Below are positions 25,373 through 34,434 of a DNA stretch of 64,000 bases, in pieces; the first letter of the stretch is position 1, and every line of letters starts with the position of its first letter. The DNA comes from an uncultured Altererythrobacter sp. (GTDB lineage: Bacteria > Pseudomonadota > Alphaproteobacteria > Sphingomonadales > Sphingomonadaceae), in the NCBI GenBank assembly GCA_913056125.1, contig CAJXNC010000010.1, forward strand, positions 1 through 64,000, given 5' to 3'. Both the position numbers and the translations under genes were made by a program. The notes beneath the pieces are model-generated. The model was given only the letters and a program-made list of their open reading frames with translations. It searched no databases and had not been told where the DNA came from.

Positions 25373-26271
25373 CGCACCCAGTCGAGGCCCATTTCCTCGT
25401 AGATTTCGCGATTGTCGGCCCAGTTCTCCTCGACCTTCACATGCAGGAAGAGGTGGACCTTCACGCCGAGGATCTCACTGAGTTCCTTGCGCGCGGCCTC
25501 GCCGATCGCCTTGATCTTGCTGCCATGCTTGCCGAGCACGATGCTTTTCTGGCTGTCGCGGGCGATGACGATCTGCTGGCGCACCTCGACACTGCCATCC
25601 TTGCGCTGCGTATAGGCCTCGTGCCGCACGGCGGCGTCGTAGGGCAGTTCGTCATGCAATTGCTTGTACAGCTGCTCGCGCGTGACCTCGGCGGCGAGCA
25701 GGCGCTCGCTGGCATCGGAAACCTGTTCTTCGGGGTAATGCCAGGGTCCTTCCGGCATCAGCTCGGACAGGCGCTCCTTGAGTTCGGGCACGCCGTCCCC
25801 GGTGAGGGCGGAAACGAAGAACACCTCGGCAAAGTCGGCCAATCCGGCCAGTTCCTGCGCCAGCGCCAGCAACGGCTCCTTGGCGCTGGCATCGACCTTG
25901 TTGAGCACCAGGACCTTGCGCTCGGGGCGGCTCTTCAGCGCCTCGATCAACGGCATCAGCTCATGTCGGCGTTGCTTGATGGGATCAACTACCAGCAGCA
26001 CCGCATCGGCCTCCTGCGCGCCTTCCCAGGCGGCAGAGACCATGGCGCGGTCGAGCCGGCGCCTGGGTTCGAAAATACCCGGCGTATCGACCAGGATGAT
26101 TTGCGTCGGGCCGTTGAGCGCAATGCCCATCAGCCGTGCGCGGGTGGTCTGCGCCTTCGCACTGGTGATGGCGACCTTCTGCCCCACGAGCTGGTTTACC
26201 AGCGTCGACTTGCCGGCATTCGGCGCGCCGATCACGGCCACGACGCCACATTTGGTATTCTCGTCGCTCAA
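25369..26271 (-). CDS. era: GTPase Era
   Basis: Era is an essential GTPase that binds the 3' end of 16S rRNA during 30S maturation. The 300-aa protein has G1 GAPNAGKST, G2 around TTRARLMG, G3 DTPGIF, G4 NKVD and G5 SAL, followed by a KH domain (VLGKHGSKIKAIGEAARKEL). The start is TTG 26271, whose TTGA overlaps the rnc stop; the frame extends further but only as a shadow of rnc. Third gene of the lepB-rnc-era operon. Confidence 0.95.
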   Translation of the reverse strand: MSDENTKCGVVAVIGAPNAGKSTLVNQLVGQKVAITSAKAQTTRARLMGIALNGPTQIILVDTPGIFEPRRRLDRAMVSAAWEGAQEADAVLLVVDPIKQRRHELMPLIEALKSRPERKVLVLNKVDASAKEPLLALAQELAGLADFAEVFFVSALTGDGVPELKERLSELMPEGPWHYPEEQVSDASERLLAAEVTREQLYKQLHDELPYDAAVRHEAYTQRKDGSVEVRQQIVIARDSQKSIVLGKHGSKIKAIGEAARKELSEILGVKVHLFLHVKVEENWADNREIYEEMGLDWVR

Positions 26272-26939
26272 GCGAATTTCTCCATGAAGGCACGCGCGGC
26301 CTTGGTCTCGGCATCCTGCTTGCCGCCTGCGGTCGCCTCGACTTCGCCGACATTCTTGACCGAGACGCGCACGGTGAACTTGCGCGCATGGTCGGGCCCG
26401 GTGGTTGCGACGACTTGGTATTCGGGCGGCTTGCGGCGATTGCCCGCAGCCCATTCCTGCAGGGCGCTCTTGGGATGCTTGGAGCGCCCGGCCTTGCCCT
26501 CGATCATGTCGGCCCAGAGCGTGCGCACGATGTCGCGCGTCGCCTCGAAGCCGTTTTCGACGAAGCTTGCGCCGAGCAGCGCTTCCATGATGTCGCCCAG
26601 CACGTTGTCGCTGTCATGCGCGCCGTCATCGCGTGCCTGGCGACCGAGGCGCACATGCTCCGGAGCGCCGGTGCGGCGGGCAACCTCGGCACAGCTTTGG
26701 CGGCTTACCAGAGCGTTCAGCCTTTGCGCGAGTTCACCTTCGGACCCGCCATTGCGGGTAAACAGCCAGTCGGCAATGGTCAGGCCGAGAACGCGGTCGC
26801 CAAGGAATTCGAGCCGCTCATAATTCCGCGCATCGCCTGTGCTGCCATGTGTCAGCGCTTCCAGCCAGACATCGTCCTGCCGGACGGTGAAGCCGAGCGC
26901 TTCGAGCCACTCCCTGGTTGCAGGTTCGAGTTCAGCCAT
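26268..26939 (-). CDS. rnc: Ribonuclease III
   Basis: RNase III cleaves double-stranded RNA in rRNA processing and antisense regulation. The 223-aa protein contains the signature NYERLEFLGDRVLGL, the second acidic motif DIMEALLGASF and a C-terminal dsRNA-binding domain (PKSALQEWAAGNRRKPPEYQV to AETKAARAFMEKF). ATG 26939 lies 5 bp after the lepB stop. The overlap with era indicates translational coupling. Confidence 0.96.
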   Translation of the reverse strand: MAELEPATREWLEALGFTVRQDDVWLEALTHGSTGDARNYERLEFLGDRVLGLTIADWLFTRNGGSEGELAQRLNALVSRQSCAEVARRTGAPEHVRLGRQARDDGAHDSDNVLGDIMEALLGASFVENGFEATRDIVRTLWADMIEGKAGRSKHPKSALQEWAAGNRRKPPEYQVVATTGPDHARKFTVRVSVKNVGEVEATAGGKQDAETKAARAFMEKFA

Positions 26940-26944
26940 CTTCG

Positions 26945-27775
26945 CTATTCGATGCCTCGACCGATGCGGCTCCAGCGAACACCGTCGCCCCAGGACCAGT
27001 ACATGAAGGTCGCCTGTGCCACGAGGTTGTCCTGCGGGACGAAACCGACGCCTGCGCCGGCAGCGGCGGGGAAACGGCTGTCGAGGGAATTGTCGCGGTT
27101 GTCGCCCATGGCAAAGAAGGTGCCTTCGGGCACGATGTAGGGCGCGGTATTGTCGGCATCGACATTCCAGCGGCTGTTGAAGCCTGACGGCCCGAAGTCG
27201 AGGATATTGTAGGACACACCACTGGGAAGCGTTTCGCGGAATTGCGGGAAACGGCATTCGAAGCCCTCGTCAGTCCGAACGGTGAAATCCGAACGTCCAG
27301 AGCCGCAACCGCGCTCAACCGTCGTGGGTAGGACGAAATCCTCAATCCGCTCATGGCCGACCGGCTGGCGGTTGATGTGCAGCACGCCGTCGATCACCTG
27401 GATTTCATCTCCGGGCAGGCCGATCACGCGTTTGATGTAATCGGTACCGTCCACCGGATGTTCGAAGATCACGATATCGCCCGGCTCCGGCGAGCTGGCG
27501 AGCAACCGGCTTTCCGGCAAGAGAGGCAGGTTGAAGGGCAGTGAGCGGTTCGAATAACCATAGGACCATTTCTGTGCGAACAGGTAATCGCCCACCAGCA
27601 GGCGTGGCATCATGCTCTCGCTGGGGATGTTGAAACTGGTGAATATGAAGCTGCGGAAGATCGCCACGATCAGCGCCAGCTTGACGCAGAACCAAAGGAA
27701 GCTTTTCCAGTCTTCCTTCTTTTCCGGTTTTTTGGCCGCCGGTTCGACGATTTCGCGATGTGTGGTCTCGGTCAT
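26945..27775 (-). CDS. lepB: Signal peptidase I
   Basis: LepB removes signal peptides from secreted proteins on the periplasmic face of the inner membrane. The 276-aa protein has one N-terminal membrane helix (about 26-46), the catalytic serine S54 in IPSESMMP, the catalytic lysine K115 in TDYIKRVIGLPGD, and the C-terminal MGDNRDNSLDSR box. Start ATG 27775. It opens the lepB-rnc-era operon and is divergent from pgi. Confidence 0.96.
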   Translation of the reverse strand: MTETTHREIVEPAAKKPEKKEDWKSFLWFCVKLALIVAIFRSFIFTSFNIPSESMMPRLLVGDYLFAQKWSYGYSNRSLPFNLPLLPESRLLASSPEPGDIVIFEHPVDGTDYIKRVIGLPGDEIQVIDGVLHINRQPVGHERIEDFVLPTTVERGCGSGRSDFTVRTDEGFECRFPQFRETLPSGVSYNILDFGPSGFNSRWNVDADNTAPYIVPEGTFFAMGDNRDNSLDSRFPAAAGAGVGFVPQDNLVAQATFMYWSWGDGVRWSRIGRGIE

Positions 27776-27896
27776 GGGCGCAAGCTCATGTTGTCAGGGA
27801 ACGGGCGCGTCAAGAAAAATGCCCATTGCGGGCTTGCATTGATCGACGAAGACCGTAGCCAGACAGCCGTACTGCATGTGCGAAGGAACATTCCCA

Positions 27897-29426
27897 GTGA
27901 CCGAAGCCCGAGACGAAGCCTGGAGAGCACTGACCCTCCATCCCGATCCGACGCTGGAAGAGCTTTTCGCGGCGGATGCGGAGCGGGTGGACAAGCTCTC
28001 CTCGCGGCTCGAGCTGGGCGAAAGCGGGATCCTGTTCGACTGGTCGAAGACGCATCTGACCGCTGAATTGCTCGGAGAATTCGAAAGTTTTGCAGAGGCT
28101 TGCGACTTTCCGGAAATGCGCCGCAAGCTGTTCGCCGGCGAAGTGGTCAACCCTACGGAAGGGCGCGCTGCGGAGCATTCCGCGCTGCGCGGCGTGGGTA
28201 AGGAAAGCTCGGTCGAGGAAGCCGCGGCGCTGCTCGAACGGATGAAGCTGCTGGTGGAGGCGATCCACGAGGGCGCGCTGGGCGAGGTGAAGCACCTGAT
28301 CCATGTCGGTATCGGCGGATCGGCACTCGGCCCGGCGCTGGCGGTCGATGCGCTCAGCCGCGACCTCAGCCTGGTCGATGTCCATGTCGTCTCCAATATC
28401 GACGGTGTCGCGCTGGAGGCTGCCTTTGCCGCCTGCGATCCGGCGACCACCTGGATCGCTGTCGCCTCCAAGACCTTCACCACCATCGAGACCATGACCA
28501 ATGCGCAGAGCGTGCTCACATGGCTGGATCAGAACGGCGTTGCCGATCCTTCGGGCCGCGTCATTGCGCTGACCGCCGATCCCGAGAAGGCGGTCGAATG
28601 GGGCGTGGACGAAACGCGCATCCTGCCTTTCGCCGAAAGCGTGGGCGGGCGCTATTCGTTGTGGTCAAGCATCGGCTTTCCCATCGCGCTGGCGATCGGC
28701 TGGGAGGATTTCCAGGCTCTGCTCGATGGCGCGGCGGCGATGGACGTGCATTTCCGCGATACCGATGGGCGCGACAATGTCGCCCTGCGTGCCGCCTTTG
28801 CCGACCAGTATTACACCCGCATCCGCGGCTGCCAGACGCGCGCGGTATTCTGTTACGATGAACGTCTCGGCCTGCTGCCCGATTACCTGCAGCAACTGGA
28901 AATGGAATCGAACGGCAAGAGCGTGCATGTCGACGGAACGCCGGTCGAAGGCACCACGGCACCGATCACCTGGGGCGGGGTGGGCACCGATGCGCAGCAT
29001 GCCGTGTTCCAGCTGCTCCACCAGGGGACCAACCTTGTGCCGGTGGACTTCATCGCCAGCATTGCGCCGGGCGACGTGCTTGACCCTGCGCATCACCGCA
29101 TTTTGCTGACCAATTGCTTTGCCCAAGGCGCCGCACTGATGGCGGGCGGCAATATGAGCGCGGATGGCAAGGACCCGGCGCGCGCCTTCCCTGGCGACCG
29201 TCCTTCGGCGACGATCCTTTGCGACGATCTCGACGCGGCGACGCTCGGCGCGCTGATCGCCTTTCACGAGCATCGCACCTTCGCCAATGCGGTAATGATG
29301 GACATCAATCCCTTCGACCAATTCGGCGTCGAGCTGGGCAAGAAGATGGCCAAGGATATCGAGGGCGGCGAGGCCGATTTCGACGCCAGTACCGAGGCGC
29401 TGCTGAAGGCTGCTGGTTTGGCTTAG
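27897..29426 (+). CDS. pgi: Glucose-6-phosphate isomerase
   Basis: Pgi interconverts glucose-6-phosphate and fructose-6-phosphate. The protein of about 509 aa shows the sugar-phosphate loop HVGIGGSALGP, SKTFTTIETMTNAQ, GGRYSLWSSIGF, the QLEMESNGKSV signature with the catalytic Glu, and HQGTNLVPVDFIA. GTG 27897 is preferred, with AAGGA 9 bp upstream; ATG 27876 in frame would add seven residues. Its last 4 bp overlap the convergent methyltransferase gene. Confidence 0.95.
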   Translation: MTEARDEAWRALTLHPDPTLEELFAADAERVDKLSSRLELGESGILFDWSKTHLTAELLGEFESFAEACDFPEMRRKLFAGEVVNPTEGRAAEHSALRGVGKESSVEEAAALLERMKLLVEAIHEGALGEVKHLIHVGIGGSALGPALAVDALSRDLSLVDVHVVSNIDGVALEAAFAACDPATTWIAVASKTFTTIETMTNAQSVLTWLDQNGVADPSGRVIALTADPEKAVEWGVDETRILPFAESVGGRYSLWSSIGFPIALAIGWEDFQALLDGAAAMDVHFRDTDGRDNVALRAAFADQYYTRIRGCQTRAVFCYDERLGLLPDYLQQLEMESNGKSVHVDGTPVEGTTAPITWGGVGTDAQHAVFQLLHQGTNLVPVDFIASIAPGDVLDPAHHRILLTNCFAQGAALMAGGNMSADGKDPARAFPGDRPSATILCDDLDAATLGALIAFHEHRTFANAVMMDINPFDQFGVELGKKMAKDIEGGEADFDASTEALLKAAGLA

Positions 29427-30007
29427 CTCCGCCGGCTGAAGAACCTCGGTTGCAGCCCCGGCACAAGCATGGGCACGCGCTTGCGGTATTCGGCATAACC
29501 GCCGAGCTCCTGCTCGAGGAAGCGTTCCTCCACCTTGGCCTTGAAGGCAAAGCCGCCGGTGAACAGTGCAGCGCCGAGCAGCGCGGTGGGCAGGGCGCTC
29601 GTCAGGCCGACGCCGATCGCGGTCATGGCAAGCCCGGTATAGATCGGGTGGCGGACAATGGCGAAAGGCCCGGTCTGGATGACGCGGTGATCTTCCATTC
29701 TTTCCACGCCACCCGACCATAGCTTGCCCATTTCGATGCGTGCCCACCAGGCCAAGAGGATGCCTGCCGCGACCAGCGCCACCATGGTCCAGCCGAGGGG
29801 AGGCCCGACGCTCCAGAGTGGACCAAGGAACGGGATTGGAAGGACCATCAGGTAGAAGCCAATGACGATGACCAGGAAGTGCGGGCGGAATTGCCTACGC
29901 TCCAATCGCGAGCTCGATTTTCCCTTCCAAACGAGCGCGGCGGCAAACCAGCTGATTACCCATGCGACCCACAGGATGAGTTCGATACGGACGAAATAGA
30001 GGTTCAC
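29423..30007 (-). CDS. Isoprenylcysteine carboxyl methyltransferase-like membrane protein
   Basis: The 194-aa protein has about five membrane helices and the ICMT/PEMT C-terminal signature: TGPFAIVRHPIYTGLAMTAIG followed by EERFLEQELGGYAEYRKRVP. Members are SAM-dependent methyltransferases acting on prenylated cysteines, phospholipids or other membrane substrates; bacterial ones are mostly unassigned. GTG 30007 is used as the start. It is downstream of the NRAMP-like gene on the same strand, 15 bp away, so it may share its transcript. Confidence 0.75.
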   Translation of the reverse strand: MNLYFVRIELILWVAWVISWFAAALVWKGKSSSRLERRQFRPHFLVIVIGFYLMVLPIPFLGPLWSVGPPLGWTMVALVAAGILLAWWARIEMGKLWSGGVERMEDHRVIQTGPFAIVRHPIYTGLAMTAIGVGLTSALPTALLGAALFTGGFAFKAKVEERFLEQELGGYAEYRKRVPMLVPGLQPRFFSRRS

Positions 30008-30022
30008 CGCAGTTTCATTGGG

Positions 30023-31243
30023 TCAGAAACTAAGCACGAAATACATCACGGCGAGTCCGCTCATGACCAAGATCGCGGCGAGGTTGATGCCTTTGGCGAC
30101 AGGTCCGGGCCTCGCTTCGTCGGGCAAGTCGCAGCGGGTCACCACAAGGTGGTTTAGTAGGGCCACAACGGGTGCGATCACGAAGGCAGCGGAGGTGGTG
30201 AAATCCAGGAAGGTGGCGAAATCGCTCATCACCGTGAACAGGACCATAAGTCCCATCGCCATGAACAACAGCGCGAAGCCGATATAGTCCTGACGCTGGC
30301 CGCAATCGTCTTCGCGCCCGGCAAAGACCGACATGGCCGAGGAGTAGATGCGCGCATAGGCGTCGATCGCGGCAATTACCGTGGTCGCCATGACGGAGAG
30401 TGCAGCGATTGCCGCGAGAATGGCGGCACCGGGCCCCAATGCCTGCCGATAGAGATCGACGATCTGACCGGCGAAGCCTGGCGCATCGGTCAGCGGCGTG
30501 ATCTGCTGCGCGTGCATCACTCCGGCTCCCATGATGCAGAAGCACACCGCCATGATGGCGGAGAGCGCGTAGGGTCCGGCGAAGCTGGAGCGCGCCTGCG
30601 ACAATGTGGGCCGTTTTTCCGGTGGCAGGCTGCGGCTCGCCTCCACCTCCCACAGCGATACAGGCACCGATACGTCGAGCGGATTGGGCATGAATCCTGC
30701 CAGTGCAACGATGAAGAGCAAGGCGCTTGCTTCACGCGTCCAGCTGACATCGACGAAACTCATCCATTGCACCTCGGGCAGGACCATGGACGTTGTTGCC
30801 AGGGTAGAGGCGACGAGGAAGGCCATCAGCACCGAATTGACCCGGTCGAGCCAGCGATAGCCGCCTATTACCAGCATGGCGGTGGCTGCCATCAGCACCA
30901 GGGCGGCGAGGGCGGGGACGGGCATGACAGGACCGATAATTGCGCTGATAATGCCTGCCGTTGCTGCTCCCAATGCGGCAAAGGTGATCGGCACGACGGG
31001 CGCCACTGCAACAAGGAAAAGGATCGGAGCCCACAATCCAAGCTCGCGATAGCCGGTCAGAAGCGAGCGACCGCGTGCATTGGCGAAATCCACGCCAAAT
31101 CGATAGGCAGGATATTTCAGCACGTTTATCAGCAGGATAACGGTGATCAGTGCGGCGCCGAAAATGGCCCCGGCGCGGGTCGACTGGACCAGATGCGATG
31201 TGCCGATGGCTGCGCCCGAGAAGATCAGGCCGGGCCCCCACAT
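30023..31243 (-). CDS. NRAMP-like membrane transporter with altered metal-site motifs
   Basis: The 406-aa protein has about eleven hydrophobic helices and the NRAMP (SLC11) layout. The helix-1 metal motif DPGN of canonical members is replaced by IGTS (GAAIGTSHLVQSTRAGA), and helix 6 carries MPNP where canonical MPH is expected (GFMPNPLDVS). Family knowledge says D and N of helix 1 and M of helix 6 coordinate Mn/Fe; only the Met is kept here. Substrate may therefore be a different cation, as for magnesium-type NRAMP-related transporters, or not a metal. ATG 31243 is the first start in frame. It is divergent from the SIR2-like gene. Confidence 0.75.
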   Translation of the reverse strand: MWGPGLIFSGAAIGTSHLVQSTRAGAIFGAALITVILLINVLKYPAYRFGVDFANARGRSLLTGYRELGLWAPILFLVAVAPVVPITFAALGAATAGIISAIIGPVMPVPALAALVLMAATAMLVIGGYRWLDRVNSVLMAFLVASTLATTSMVLPEVQWMSFVDVSWTREASALLFIVALAGFMPNPLDVSVPVSLWEVEASRSLPPEKRPTLSQARSSFAGPYALSAIMAVCFCIMGAGVMHAQQITPLTDAPGFAGQIVDLYRQALGPGAAILAAIAALSVMATTVIAAIDAYARIYSSAMSVFAGREDDCGQRQDYIGFALLFMAMGLMVLFTVMSDFATFLDFTTSAAFVIAPVVALLNHLVVTRCDLPDEARPGPVAKGINLAAILVMSGLAVMYFVLSF

Positions 31244-31292
31244 GTGTCGCAGGCTGCGAATTCCAGTGATCTGCTTTCCCCCTCTTGCTCCC

Positions 31293-31310
31293 CAAGGCTT
31301 CGAAGCCTTG
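31293..31310. promoter_or_regulatory. 18-bp perfect palindrome in a divergent intergenic region
   Basis: CAAGGCTTCGAAGCCTTG reads identically on both strands and lies 50 bp upstream of the NRAMP-like gene and 114 bp upstream of the SIR2-like gene. With no loop it is better explained as a binding site for a dimeric regulator than as an RNA hairpin. Confidence 0.4.
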
Positions 31311-31423
31311 CGAAAACAGCGTCATCCTGTGCGAATTCCATGTTTCGCGCTAGTCCTTTCTTAACCATGCGCGCCTAGTGATTTCCGACAATTTGCAGCA
31401 CTTGGCAGGGGGATAATTCGGGC

Positions 31424-32452
31424 ATGATCAGGACCAAAACCACTTTGGTCGTGGGCTCCGGCGCGAGCGCTGAAATCGAGATTCCCGAAAGCCGAGAATT
31501 GCTCAACAAGATTGCGCAGGGCTTCGATTTTGCTCGCCTAGGCAGCGAATTGCAGACGCGCGACATGCAGATGCTTGCCAAGCATTTCGACAAGTTTGCC
31601 CGCCGCGTGGGAGCAACGCCGGAAAAGCTCATGGAGGCAGGGGGCACCATTCGGGCTTCCGCGCGCGTCGGTAACTCGATCGACAGCATCCTCGAACAGC
31701 ACAATAGCGATCCGCTGGTCATGGCCGCAGGGAAGCTGGCGATCATCTTCTACACACTCCAGGCCGAAGCGCGCTCACCCCTTCTGCTCGAGCCGCGCGT
31801 AGCGGGCGACCTTCCGATGCGCGGAACCGAGAACTGGCTGTTCCAGTTGGGACGCCTGATTACCTCGGGCGTACCGCGCAACAAGGTGGAAAAGTGTTTC
31901 GACAATCTCGCCATCATCAATTTCAATTATGATCGCTCGATCCAGCACTACCTGCCTTTCGTTGTGGCGATGGCTTTCGGCATGACGCTCAACGAGGCGC
32001 GCGAACTGGTCGGTGCCAAACTCAACATCGTTCATCCTTATGGCAATGCCGGCAGGCTTCCTTGGGAACCGGGAGAAGCGCCCGATGTCGATTGGGGAAA
32101 TGAGGAACCGTGGAACCTGCAGAACCTCGTCAAGGAGGTGAAAACCGCCTCCGAGGCCTTGCGCAACCGGCAATGGGTGACGGGCCTGCATGGCGCGCTG
32201 GCGGGATCGAAGAAGATCGTGTTTCTCGGCTACGATTTCGATCCGCAGACCATCGATTTCCTGTTCGATTACTCGCTTAGCCACGATCCTGACGTGATCG
32301 CCGCGGTGCAGGGAATGAACAATCCGACCCAGACCGCCGCTTTCCGCATGCTCAAGCGGCGCACGGGCATCGAGGACGATACGCTGATCTCGATCCTTGA
32401 TACCCGTTGCTTCCAGTTCATGCGCGACTACGCGCTCTTCCTGGAAAGCTGA
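31424..32452 (+). CDS. SIR2-like domain protein, stand-alone
   Basis: The 342-aa protein has features of the SIR2-like/STALD group: N-terminal nucleotide loop TLVVGSGASAEIEIP (7-21), INFNYDRSIQHYL (165-177) in the position of the usual TNYD motif, HPYG (204-207) like the catalytic HxHG loop, and IVFLGYDFDPQTIDFLF (265-281). Proteins of this group include NAD-consuming effectors of bacterial antiphage systems, but others are not defence related. No partner gene (TIR, Argonaute, helicase) is adjacent. The setting is housekeeping and base composition looks native. The assignment rests on motif pattern only. Confidence 0.55.
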   Translation: MIRTKTTLVVGSGASAEIEIPESRELLNKIAQGFDFARLGSELQTRDMQMLAKHFDKFARRVGATPEKLMEAGGTIRASARVGNSIDSILEQHNSDPLVMAAGKLAIIFYTLQAEARSPLLLEPRVAGDLPMRGTENWLFQLGRLITSGVPRNKVEKCFDNLAIINFNYDRSIQHYLPFVVAMAFGMTLNEARELVGAKLNIVHPYGNAGRLPWEPGEAPDVDWGNEEPWNLQNLVKEVKTASEALRNRQWVTGLHGALAGSKKIVFLGYDFDPQTIDFLFDYSLSHDPDVIAAVQGMNNPTQTAAFRMLKRRTGIEDDTLISILDTRCFQFMRDYALFLES

Positions 32453-32549
32453 CCCGCTCCTGAAAAGGAGCAAGTAACCCGCAGCGGTTGGCAAGCGTAT
32501 GGCAAGCAGTCATATGGCCGACCAACCACAAGCGGAGTCCGTGATCAGC

Positions 32550-33896
32550 ATGTCCGAATTCGAATATGACCTCTTCACCATCGGTGCAGGATCGGGTGGG
32601 GTACGCGCATCGCGCATTGCCGCCAGCCATGGCGCGAAAGTCGCCATCGCGGAAGAACACCGTGTGGGCGGGACCTGCGTAATTCGCGGATGCGTGCCCA
32701 AGAAGATGCTCGTCTACGGCTCCATGTTCGCAGAGGAGCTCTCCCATGCGGAGAATTATGGCTGGAGCGTGGGCGAAAAGAGCTTCGACTGGCCGAGTTT
32801 GCGCGATTTCGTGAACTCCGATGTCGACCGGCTCGAAGGGCTTTACGGCAAGACGCTGGAAAGCCACGAGGTCGACCTGTTCGAGGAGCGGGCGACAATC
32901 ACCGGGCCGCACACGGTCAAGTTGGCCAGCGGTCGCGAGATTACCGCGAAGCACATCCTGGTCGCCGTTGGCAGCTGGCCGGCTATGCCCGATTTCCCGG
33001 GCGTCGAGCACTGCATATCCTCCAATGAGGTGTTTCATCTCGAAGAACAGCCGAAATGCCTGATGGTCGCCGGTGGTGGCTATATCGCGATGGAATTCGC
33101 GGCGATCTTCAACGCGCTGGGTAGCGAGGTAACGGTGGTCAACCGTTCCGGCCGTATCCTGCGCAGCTATGACGAGCAGATCGTCGAGCGCATGCTGCAT
33201 ATTGCCATGGGCCGCGGGATCGATTTCAAGATGCACAGCCTGATCCAGAAGGTCGAGAAGCAGGAGGAAGGCTGCCTGCTGGTCGATCTGGGTGACAGCA
33301 ATCCGGTGCAGGTGGACCAGGTCCTGATTGCCACCGGGCGCAGCCCAAAGACGACGGGGCTCGGTTGCGAGAATGCCGGCGTTGAGCTGGACGAGAAGGG
33401 CGCGATCAAGGTCGACGAATACAACAAGACCAGCTGTGACAGCATCTATGCCGTCGGCGATGTGACCAATCGCGTGCAGCTTACGCCCGTAGCGATCCGT
33501 GAAGGGCATGCCTTTGCCGATACGGTGTTCGGCGGCAATCCGCGCACGATCAATTACGATCACATTCCCAGCGCCGTCTTCAGCCAGCCGCCGCTTGCCG
33601 GCGTCGGCCTGACCGAGCGGGAGGCGCGTAACACCTATGGCAATGTGAAGGTCTATTCTTCCGACTTCCGGCCAATGAAGAACATCTTCTCGCCCCATGC
33701 GGAGCGCGGGCTCTACAAGATGATCGTGGACGAGGCTTCGGAGAAGATTCTCGGCATCCATATGATCGGGCCGGAATCACCCGAGATCATGCAGGTTGCG
33801 GCCGTGGCGGTGAAGGCGGGGCTGACCAAGCAGGCCTTTGACGACACTGTGGCGCTGCATCCTTCGATGGCGGAGGAGCTGGTGCTGCTGAAGTAG
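32550..33896 (+). CDS. gor: Glutathione-disulfide reductase
   Basis: Gor reduces oxidised glutathione with NADPH. The 448-aa flavoprotein has the FAD-binding GAGSGGVRASRIAA, the redox-active disulfide GGTCVIRGCVPKK, the NADPH Rossmann motif GGGYIAMEFAAIF followed by VNRSGRILRSYD (Arg residues that favour NADPH), YAVGDVTNRVQLTPVA for FAD, and the C-terminal ALHPSMAEE with the catalytic His. ATG 32550 (MSEFEYDLFTIG) is preferred; in-frame starts lie at 32499, 32514 and GTG 32541. It runs in the same direction as the SIR2-like gene 97 bp upstream. Confidence 0.92.
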   Translation: MSEFEYDLFTIGAGSGGVRASRIAASHGAKVAIAEEHRVGGTCVIRGCVPKKMLVYGSMFAEELSHAENYGWSVGEKSFDWPSLRDFVNSDVDRLEGLYGKTLESHEVDLFEERATITGPHTVKLASGREITAKHILVAVGSWPAMPDFPGVEHCISSNEVFHLEEQPKCLMVAGGGYIAMEFAAIFNALGSEVTVVNRSGRILRSYDEQIVERMLHIAMGRGIDFKMHSLIQKVEKQEEGCLLVDLGDSNPVQVDQVLIATGRSPKTTGLGCENAGVELDEKGAIKVDEYNKTSCDSIYAVGDVTNRVQLTPVAIREGHAFADTVFGGNPRTINYDHIPSAVFSQPPLAGVGLTEREARNTYGNVKVYSSDFRPMKNIFSPHAERGLYKMIVDEASEKILGIHMIGPESPEIMQVAAVAVKAGLTKQAFDDTVALHPSMAEELVLLK

Positions 33897-33905
33897 GCCG
33901 CGGCG

Positions 33906-34352
33906 ATGGCGCAGCGCCTGTTCACGATCGGCTACCAGCAGGCGACGCAGCTTGGCCTGATTGCCTTGCTGCAGCTCCATGGGGTGCAAATGCTGGTCGA
34001 TGTCCGGGCCCGCGCGCAATCGCGCAAGCCAGGCTTTTCCAAGTCCAACCTCGCCGCTTCGCTGGCGGAGGTCGGAATCGCCTACTGCCATCTGCGCGAT
34101 CTCGGTACGCCGCCCGAGGGCAGGGCAGCGGCCCGGCGTGGCGACCGCGTGACCCTGGCGCGCGTCTATGCCGGACAACTCGAACTGCCCGAGGCGATGG
34201 TAGCTCTGGCCGAATTGCGCGAGATTGCCCTTGCCCGGCCAACCTGCCTGATGTGTTATTGCCGCGATGCCGACAAGTGCCATCGCCACCTGTTGATCGA
34301 GGCGGGCTTCGGCCATTTCGACGTGGTCGATCTGAAGCCGGTATTGGCCTGA
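33906..34352 (+). CDS. DUF488 family protein
   Basis: The 148-aa protein starts LFTIGYQQATQLGLIALLQLHGVQMLVDVRARAQSRKPGFSK, the DUF488 hallmark, and ends with the cysteine-rich CLMCYCRDADKCHRHLL motif. DUF488 proteins are small, conserved and of unknown function; the Cys/His motif may bind metal or act in redox chemistry. It lies 9 bp after gor in the same direction, suggesting co-transcription. Confidence 0.85.
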   Translation: MAQRLFTIGYQQATQLGLIALLQLHGVQMLVDVRARAQSRKPGFSKSNLAASLAEVGIAYCHLRDLGTPPEGRAAARRGDRVTLARVYAGQLELPEAMVALAELREIALARPTCLMCYCRDADKCHRHLLIEAGFGHFDVVDLKPVLA

Positions 34353-34434
34353 CCTGCGGAGTCATTGTTGGGGCGTGACAAGCGCCTGCTTGTGGCTCAT
34401 CCTTCCCTTGTTCACTTGGGGAGGACTTTAGGGG

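Noticed and set aside
31424-32452. Calling the SIR2-like gene a complete defence island
   Set aside because: There are no partner defence genes, toxin-antitoxin pairs or mobile elements nearby; only the single gene supports the idea.
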